Part shown: positions 57,018-64,000 of the stretch, in pieces
How positions within the stretch are numbered: position 1 is the stretch's first letter
How the letters are laid out: every line of letters begins with the position of its first letter
NCBI GenBank assembly: GCA_033439295.1
Contig: JAVTLE010000005.1
Coordinates: 3,274,501-3,338,500, forward strand
Origin: Deuterostichococcus epilithicus
Taxonomy: Eukaryota; Chlorophyta; Trebouxiophyceae; Prasiolales; Stichococcaceae
Length of the DNA: 64,000 bases
Reading direction: 5' to 3'
Notes under the pieces: generated by a model
The model's input: the letters and a program-made list of their open reading frames with translations, nothing else
What the model was told of the DNA's origin: nothing
Databases searched by the model: none
Program-made: the position numbers and the translations under genes

Positions 57018-59305
57018 TCATTGCGCTGCCATGACGACCTTGGTGCCCCTGAAGTTGACGTGCACGTGGTTCTTCTTGAGGGCCACGTTGTGCTCCAGGC
57101 CGTGCTCCGACAGCTCGGCGCCCAGCTCCCGCGCCATGAGCGCCCGCACATTTGCTGCATACAGCGCCGGGTTCGCCGCGTCCTCGTCGCTAGGGTAGTA
57201 CACCGGCAGCAGCACCACCTGCAAGATTGCGATGTCAGAACATCGCGACCGCAAGGCATCGCCAGAGGTGATGCAGCTGGGGACTGCTGTCCGTCTGGGC
57301 TGGCACACCGGCAGCAGCGCCATGCTTGGGACTGAAAGGCCCACTCGGCAACTGCTGGCGGCGGCCTGACGGCCTGCTGCCTGCCGCACCAGCCAGCATG
57401 TGTGCCCGGCGTGCAGCATCCCGTACAAAGCTGCGGCAGGCAGGGGCAGCATGTGCCAAGAAAACAGCGCGCAGGAGAAGTCGGATGCTTTCACGCGGGT
57501 GGCAGATGCGCCAGGACGAACAGGGTCTCACATCCAGGTGGTTGATGAACTGGGTGAGCAGGCGGTAGAGGTGCCAGTAGTTGTAGGTGATGCCCCAGCC
57601 GACGTTGAAATGTTTGTGTCGGTACTTGAGCAGCACCGGCAGCACGGGCGCACCTGCGGATGTCAGGTTTGGGAGGGCTGTGGTTCCCCAAGCGGGTAAC
57701 AAGATTCTGGTGCTGCAGTCGGCGTACATGTACCATGCGCACGCTGGCGATCAGGGGGCCTGCGCCTGAAGGGGCCTGCGCCTGAAGGGCCAGCTGCAGG
57801 GAAGCAGCACAGCTGCAGCCCATTCGACCAGGTACGTGGAGTGCAACAAGCGCATGTCTGTGCAGCCTTCCGGGCTGACCTGGCACAAAGGCGCCGGTGG
57901 AGAAGCGCAGCAAGCAGTGCCGGGCCTTCGTCGTGCCCTCCGGCGCGATCATGAGCAGCGGGAACCTACGGAGGAAATTGCAGACGTTGCATCCGGTAAG
58001 CAGAAATCCCGCTGCAGTGCACAGCCCGCAGCTATGCTCCGGATGTAATGTCGACTGACTTCGCCTGCACAGTGGCTGCAGCTTGTGGCTGCGGAGGTTG
58101 CACAGCCTCTCCACTGCAGGCAGCAGGGCGGTGGGACACAAAAAAAACGGCTTGTCACCTGTCGTCAGCCGCCCTGGCAGCGATCTTCTCGACCGTCTTG
58201 CCCGCCAGCTGCGTGTGCTTGTTGCGTGCATCGGCGCTGCCGCGCCGCTGCACGAAAAGGAACTGCAGCGCGACCGCGATGGCACCGACGAAAGGGATGC
58301 CTGCCACAGACGCCTTGGCGACGCCGCTCAGCGCGAAGAAGTGCGTCATGACAATCGCGTCCACGTACGACACGTGGTTGAACACGCAGATGGCCCTGCG
58401 GCGTAAGAGTATGGCATGAACGTAAGTGGCGTCCGGACGCACTGCAATTCCATGCACACCTCCTGCTCTCTTCTGACGAGCTGCAGAACTTGCCAGGGGA
58501 GTGCGATGATGCGTCACTGCGACTCCATTCAGTCATTGTTCAGCAGTGTCTGAGGTGCGATGCAGACGTGGGTGTATGGCAGCAGCCTCAACTGCAGACG
58601 CACCTGGCCTTCAGAGCTGCCTCATAGTTCTCCCAGCCGGTGACCTTCGCGTTCCAGAAGCCCAGGCCCAAGCGCAGGAAGACTCCCGTCCAGAAGCGCA
58701 GCCACGGCCGCAGCAGGTTGAAGCGCCAGGAGGAGCCGACCTCATTGGGCTTAACGCCAATCACCAGCAACTGCAGTGCCAGCCAGCAAGTGGCTTGTAA
58801 ATGACTGTCGGCAGCTTGTAGGACGGCACACACTTGTGAGGAGCCACATCAGCATGCAGCCTCCTGCGCGTGTCCATGCATCACACGGTGTGGCAGTGCT
58901 AGTTGGGTGTCGCCGGAGGCGCATGGCGCTGCGCACCCGTGTGATGGCCCAGACGAGGATCAGGCCGGCGATGCTGGCCACGAGCCTGAAGAAGGCCCAC
59001 GGTAGCAGGACGACAGCCTTGAACCACTCATAGGGGGTCATGGGGCTGCCGAGGTCCAGGAAAGGCGACTCCGTCACAATCTCCTCCAGGCTGGCCCCGG
59101 GCAGCTGCGCTCCCGCTCGCGACGACGCCGGCCGCTGCAGATCCTCCGTGTTGGATGTGCCGTAGCCATCGGTGCTGCGGTCGCTGGGATCCACCTGCCT
59201 GCCGAGGCTGTCCGTGCTGAGCGAATCGGCGCTGCTGCCGTGCGGCATGTGGGCGTCAGCGTGATCCCCATTCGGCTCTGCAGCGACCTGTCTGTTAGAG
59301 ACCAT
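57018..59305 (-). CDS. PlsC-family lysophospholipid acyltransferase (LPEAT/LPCAT-like)
   Basis: Transfers an acyl chain from acyl-CoA to a lysophospholipid, probably at the ER. ATG 59303-59305, TGA 57018-57020. The N-terminal ~80 residues are polar (ADSLSTDSLGRQVDPSDRST), then TPYEWFKAVVLLPWAFFRLV and ASIAGLILVWAITRV form membrane segments (about 58925-59040). VKPNEVGSSWRFNLLRPWLR follows (about 58690-58750). The catalytic HX4D is in FNHVSYVDAIVMTHFFALSG (about 58325-58385). IPFVGAIAVALQFLFVQRRG lies at about 58235-58300, the EGT motif in LMIAPEGTTKARHCLLRFST and GAFVPGQP (about 57880-57960), and YKHFNVGWGITYNYWHLYRL (about 57560-57625). The last exons read VVLLPVYYPSDEDAANPALY and end RGTKVVMAAQ. 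Layout and spacing match plant LPEAT and animal LPCAT1/2; no EF-hands are seen. The preferred head group cannot be told from sequence. Confidence 0.88.
57755..57786. repeat. Two exact 16-bp tandem units
   Basis: GGGGCCTGCGCCTGAA occurs twice in a row and a partial third unit follows. It lies in a probable intron of the acyltransferase gene. Probably replication slippage. Confidence 0.8.
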
Positions 59306-59849
59306 GCTGGTTGCGACTGTGCGCCAGGAGCACAACGGCTGAGCAGCACTACCACCCTCTGCCCACCATGAGGGCTCTAGTGCTCAGACAACTGCGAGAC
59401 GCAGTCAAAGTCCAAGCCGTGCTCCAGCAAAGTGCAGCGTTCCAATCAGAAGCTGCGCCAGGCTCACAGTTGAGGAACTGCGCAGCGAGCTGTTTGCTAG
59501 GGCGCTGAGAGCCTAAGACTGATTCAGGGCACGCAAGCTCGCAGGTCTCGAATTGACCGTTGCGCCTCTGGAATCACTGTCCGCAAAAGTGCTCTTCTGA
59601 GGCAGTGCAGTTAGGAGCCAGCAAGCAATGTTTCGTGATGCGGTGAGGCCATGCAGCGCCAGTGACCAGCTACAGCGTAATGGGGCGACACCAAAACCCT
59701 GAATACTTTTTTGGCCCTTCCGAGTCTGATGTGCTGGTGGGATCACTGTGAACTTGAGCACTGCATTCGCTCACAGCGGCCGGCTAGCAGATGTGACAGG
59801 AGCCTCGACTGCTCAGCCTCCGCCAGCGCTCCACGTGAGAAGCCCCAGG
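59306..59849. promoter_or_regulatory. Divergent intergenic region, acyltransferase and coiled-coil gene
   Basis: About 0.54 kb between two diverging starts; the right boundary depends on the start chosen for the coiled-coil gene. No TATA box or repeat stands out. Confidence 0.4.
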
Positions 59850-62800
59850 ATGCTGAGGGGCAGGCCTGCAGCGCTGGGCAGCATGCCAACAGCAAGGTTC
59901 GGGAACTCGCAGCTGCTGCCAGGGTTGATGTCGGCCGGAGGCCCAGCCCTGGAGCAGCTGAAGCGCGAAGCAGGTAGCTTTGGCCGCATTGAGCTGTTTA
60001 TTTTCGAAGAACCGCAGGATCATCCGAAATATTGTGCGCAGCCCGCCGGATCTCGCAGCTCTTGTGCACGGCATCTGGATGGTCCTCTGAATCATATATA
60101 TTCGATTCCGTATCCGTGATACCGGCAAGTCGTGTGCAGATTTGCTGGTGGAGCGACAGCAGTCCTCGCTGCAGGCCTCGGAGGCTCTGGTGCGCCGACT
60201 GAGCAATTGTGCTTGCTCACGCCCAACATTCCAAGTCATCTCATCACTTGGGTCCTGAGGTTGGCTTTGTGTGCTGCAGCGTGTCAAGCTGGAGGAGCGC
60301 GAGCAGCAGTGCACGAAGCTCAAAGCGCTCTTGCGCCAGGTGCAGAGTGAGAACGCTGCTCTACGAAGCACTGCAAAGGAGGGTACGGATTTCATGCTGT
60401 GAATGCTGTGATGGGACCCACCTCCGGTATGCATCTGCAACCTGCATGTGCGCGCCGGCTGGCAGAAGATCTGCCGCAGAACGCTAAACTCTCGTCCAAT
60501 GCCGTGCATGTAGGAGAGCGGCAGATCGAGCAGGTGCAGGAGAGGATGTCGGTGGTGGAGGTGCGCTTGACGCTGCTGGGTGCATGATCCGGCTTCACAG
60601 GAACCGACCTTTGGATTGCCATTCGTGCACAGCCTGGTTGCTTTGCATGCAGAACAAGCACCGCTGGCTGTCAGAAGCCGCCAAGCACTTCACTTTGAAG
60701 GCGGAGGAAGGTGAACCGCTCTTGGTTGCTGATACTCATTCGCTGAAAACCTTGGTTGCTTGCATCGTGCTCATCAACTAAGCACGGTTGTGTGGTGCTG
60801 CAGCTGACTTCCTCCGTGAAAGACTGAGCGAGTCCTTCGACATCCGCTTCGAAGCATGCAAGGTGTCTGCCATTGCAGAGCAACTGCTTGATGTCCTTCG
60901 CTGCGCTTGCTGACTTGCAGCAGTGCAAGGCGCCTAGCTGACACTCACCTAACCCTGACATGCGTCAGGCGCTCGAGTCGCGCGTCACCATCATGAATGA
61001 CACCCACAAGAAGCTGGCCGAGCAGCTCACAAAGAGTGCGCATGGGAGTCTGCTTTGCCGTTGGCGTCATCACATGCATGCTCCAGCAAGTTTTGGCGCA
61101 GTGAACGGTGCTGTCACAGGGAAGAGCTTACCTTCTCCGCCTGCAGCGCGGGAGTCGCTGCGTGGTGCAACCGCAGACAAGGCACGGCTGCAGGATGAGC
61201 ACAGCGCCCTTAAGCACCAGCTGCAGAATGCAGCAGCCACACTGGACAGGATCAGTTCGGAGCGGGTGCGTATACCCTGAGAGTTCTCCGCAGATTCGCA
61301 GGTTGTAAAGGTGCCTGTAACTGCTCTCCTAGAAATGCGAGTGATTTGCATGCGAAAATTGCACAGACACATTCGGGCAGCTTTCATACATGCACATGCA
61401 CATCCAATGCATGCATGACTGCTGAGACAACATGCAGCGAATGGGTCAGCAAGAGGAGACTTTGCCTGCTCCTGGTCGAGCGTTATATCCACCTGGCTAT
61501 CCCAGACACACTGAATCTGGTCATGCTTGCATGCGCGCTGGCACGATGCAGGACCAGCTGGCGGGCAAGCTGGAGAGGGACACCGCAGCCCTGCAGGCGC
61601 AGCTGTCCACCAAGGTGTCCGAGATCGCGGCGTTGTCCAAGGCTGGCGACGACCAGCAGGCGAGGCATGACATGACCTGCACCGAGCTGGTGTCCAAGCT
61701 GCAGGCGGCAGAGGATCGCATCGCCGAGCTCAACACCGCTGCCGATGATGCGGCCCAGCGCCACGAGGTGCGTCCTGCCAAACGACGGCGCGCAGCAACA
61801 CACATGGCTGCGCTGCGCAGCGCTCGCTGCCGACTAGACGCCTTCAAATCGGCAACTTGCATTGCATAGTCTGGCAGCTGATCACAGAGGAGCACTGGAT
61901 AAGCTGCGCCACAGTCTTGATGTTGCGCTGTGCATGCAGGCGGACATGCAGGAGAAGGCGGAGGCGCTGGACGAGATCAAGCGGCTGCAACAACAGCTGT
62001 CAAACTCACAGCAGGAGGCGCTGGTGCGGCGCGCGCAGCTGGAGGAGTGTGCTGAGCAGCACAAGCGGGAGGTGCGCATTGCAGCCTGCAGCTTTGCCTG
62101 GATGCTAAGGCTCGCTAGACCTGCAGTCCTTCACGCCCTCTTTGTGTGATTCCTGCAGGCTAGCTCTTGCTGCAACCACGCGTGCAAATATGTCTCAACA
62201 AATGCCCTTTGCAGGTGGCAGAGCTGCACGGTCAAAAGGCGGAGGTCGACGCCAGCCTCGCCGCTGCCGAGTCCCAGCTGGTGAGCATCCGTGAGAAACA
62301 GTGGTGGGAAACTGATACAAAGAGACCGACAGGCATGATGCAGCTTACCTGACGCCTTTGATTCTGCTGACACTACTGCATCCCCGACACTGTGCAGGAC
62401 CAGCTGAGAAAGGACCTGGCGGCGAGCAGGACGGCTCTGGACGAGGCCAAGGCGCAGGTCGCAGAGACTGCGGCCGCCAAGACAGCAGCCGAGCTGGAGC
62501 ACAGAAAGGCACTGAGTGCGAGCAATGCCACCCTGGACAACTGGAAGGAGAAGGTGGCCAAGGTGACGCGTCAGTGACCAGGCTGCAAGCATTCCCCGTT
62601 TCGACTTCTCCCCCAACAGGGGTTTGACTTCATGGAACGTGACGTGAAGCACTGAGGAATTCGAAAATTGCCTGACGGGCGCCTGTGCCATGCGCTGGCT
62701 CATGCGCAGGAGGTGGATGCAACGAGAACAGCGGCAAAGACCGAGGTCGACGAGGTCAGGCAGGAGGTGCGGGGAATCGAGATCGCTGCGCAGCTTGGTG

Positions 62801-64000
62801 TAATAAGCGTGAGATGAACTGCGGTAATGAGCAACGTGAGCGTCAGAAAACGGCTTTCTGGCGAGTTGCACCTTGCTGTGGGCATGTGCTGCAGGCGCGC
62901 GCCGTGAAGGAGGCGGCAGCGGCGCAGGTCGCAGAGCTCATGGCCACAAACGCTACCGCCATCAGCTCGCTGCAGGTAATGTTCCAACAACCATCGTGCA
63001 TGCAGTGCAGCGTGGACGACATGCCAAATTGTATGCTGATCGACCCCGATACTGCCGGGTTGGTTGGCACTCAGTGCTGCAAATGCTCCGCGCCAACATG
63101 ATGTGCCTGCTGTCCTGCAGGCCAAATACGCAGCGGAGGTCGCGGCGCTGCAGAAGCAAGTTGCGGAGGCGGGCGCCGCTTGCAAGGCGCATCTGGAATC
63201 GCTGCAGGATGCGAAAGCGGCCGCGGCCGAGGAGGCCAAAGACCTGCAGGAGAAAGCCGCTGCACTCGCCTCCGACCTGGAAGCCGCCAAGGTGCTGGTG
63301 ACTGCATGCCTTGTCAGTGCAGTGTACCTGGTGCGCCTGCCGCCCGCGTCGGCATGCAGCACACGCTCCCTGCAACTTGTTTGTGTTGCCGAATCAGAGG
63401 GTTTGATTCCTTTCCATCTCGACTGCAGACGCAACACAGTGAGTAGTTAGCATGATCGATGCCACCACCTGATGGCGCTGGGACAGCCAGGCCGATGAGG
63501 GCACAGTATCACTGGAAAAGCGGGACCGCAGACGCAGCATGGACTGTGTTTGCACGTCGGACTTTGAGCCACGAGTTATTTGCACACATGCCTCAGATGC
63601 TTCTTCGCATATGCTGCAGGCCGGCCATGCCGAGGAGGTGGCACGCCTGGCCATGGATGCGAAAGCCGCAGAGGACGCCGCCGTGGCCGACCTGCGGGCG
63701 GAGCTGGAGGCCCGGCTGGAGGAAAAGAACAAGGAGCTGGCCACGGCGCATGAAATAATTCAAGGCGCCTCCGCCTGCACGACCGACCTACAGCGGTCCC
63801 TCGAGGTGCGACCTTCTTCTATTGGCAGACAGTCCATCGACTTGTGCCTTGTGTCGAGTCTGCACTACTTGCCACTCTGAATTGGAAAGGTCAGCGCTTC
63901 AGGTCAGCTACTAGCCCGGAACCCAGGCAGAGACTTGCCGCACCGGGGTGTATCTGGTGTAGCCTTTGCATTCATCAGTGGCATATTCTTCTGAGGGTAC
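59850..64000 (+). CDS. Long coiled-coil protein, 3' end beyond right edge
   Basis: Candidate start ATG 59850 (MLRGRPAALGSMPTARFGNS); exon 1 ends near 59976 at ALEQLKREAG with donor GTAGCT. At least a dozen further short exons, separated by introns with TGCAG acceptors, encode heptad-rich helix: RVKLEEREQQCTKLKALLRQ (about 60280-60340), ERQIEQVQERMSVVE (about 60520), ESRVTIMNDTHKKLAEQLTK (about 60975-61035), ADKARLQDEHSALKHQLQNA (about 61175-61235), LERDTAALQAQLSTKVSEIA (about 61570-61630), EIKRLQQQLSNSQQEALVRR (about 61970-62030), ASRTALDEAKAQVAETAAAK (about 62423-62483), KYAAEVAALQKQVAEAGAAC (about 63124-63183) and AELEARLEEKNKELATAHEI (about 63695-63757). The composition is Ala/Glu/Gln/Lys-rich. 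No motor, kinase or other globular domain is visible in this part. It may be a cytoskeletal, golgin-like or flagella/centrosome-type protein; this cannot be decided from a fragment. Confidence 0.75.

Overview
The window is nuclear DNA from a green alga (Chlorophyta), probably a trebouxiophyte such as the Chlorella or Coccomyxa group. Genes are split by many short GT-AG introns, acceptors are mostly (C)TGCAG, and the DNA is GC-rich. Several products are plastid proteins: lycopene beta-cyclase, the plant-type fused dehydroquinate dehydratase-shikimate dehydrogenase, and a PHT4/ANTR-like anion transporter. I saw no tRNA, rRNA, CRISPR array, transposase, reverse transcriptase or viral gene.

Positions 1-27376 are one gene family. 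Six paralogous bZIP transcription-factor genes lie side by side, in the order A(-, cut by the left edge), B(+), C(-), D(-), E(-), F(+). Each has an acidic or low-complexity N-terminus, a bZIP with a Yap-like 'AQxxYRxR' basic region, and a long C-terminal region made of eight conserved blocks that I cannot match to a named domain. Only B and E keep the invariant basic-region Asn. C, D and F have Gln there and share a phase-2 intron inside the basic region at exactly the same codon. A has His. The array therefore looks like an expanding and diverging regulator family, and it is the most interesting feature here.

Positions 28420-43515 hold an unrecognised, possibly beta-strand-rich protein (-), a two-TM/coiled-coil protein (+), a UBXN6/PUX2-type PUB-UBX cofactor of p97/CDC48 (-), a CID7-like PAM2-CUE-DUF1771-Smr protein (-), an 83-residue single-TM protein (-) and lycopene beta-cyclase (-).

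Positions 44160-59305 hold an ALKBH1-type dioxygenase (+, 390 aa, five exons including one GC-AG intron), a PHT4/ANTR-type transporter (-), a chloroplast AhpC/TSA thioredoxin-like protein (-), the bifunctional DHQ-SDH enzyme (+) and a PlsC-family lysophospholipid acyltransferase (-).

From 59850 to the right edge lies the start of a long coiled-coil protein (+), cut by the window end.

Most neighbours outside the array are functionally unrelated. Several share short divergent intergenic regions (DHQ-SDH/AhpC-TSA 311 bp; A/B 538 bp; LCYB/ALKBH1 644 bp). Exon boundaries were read by eye and are exact only where an entry says so.
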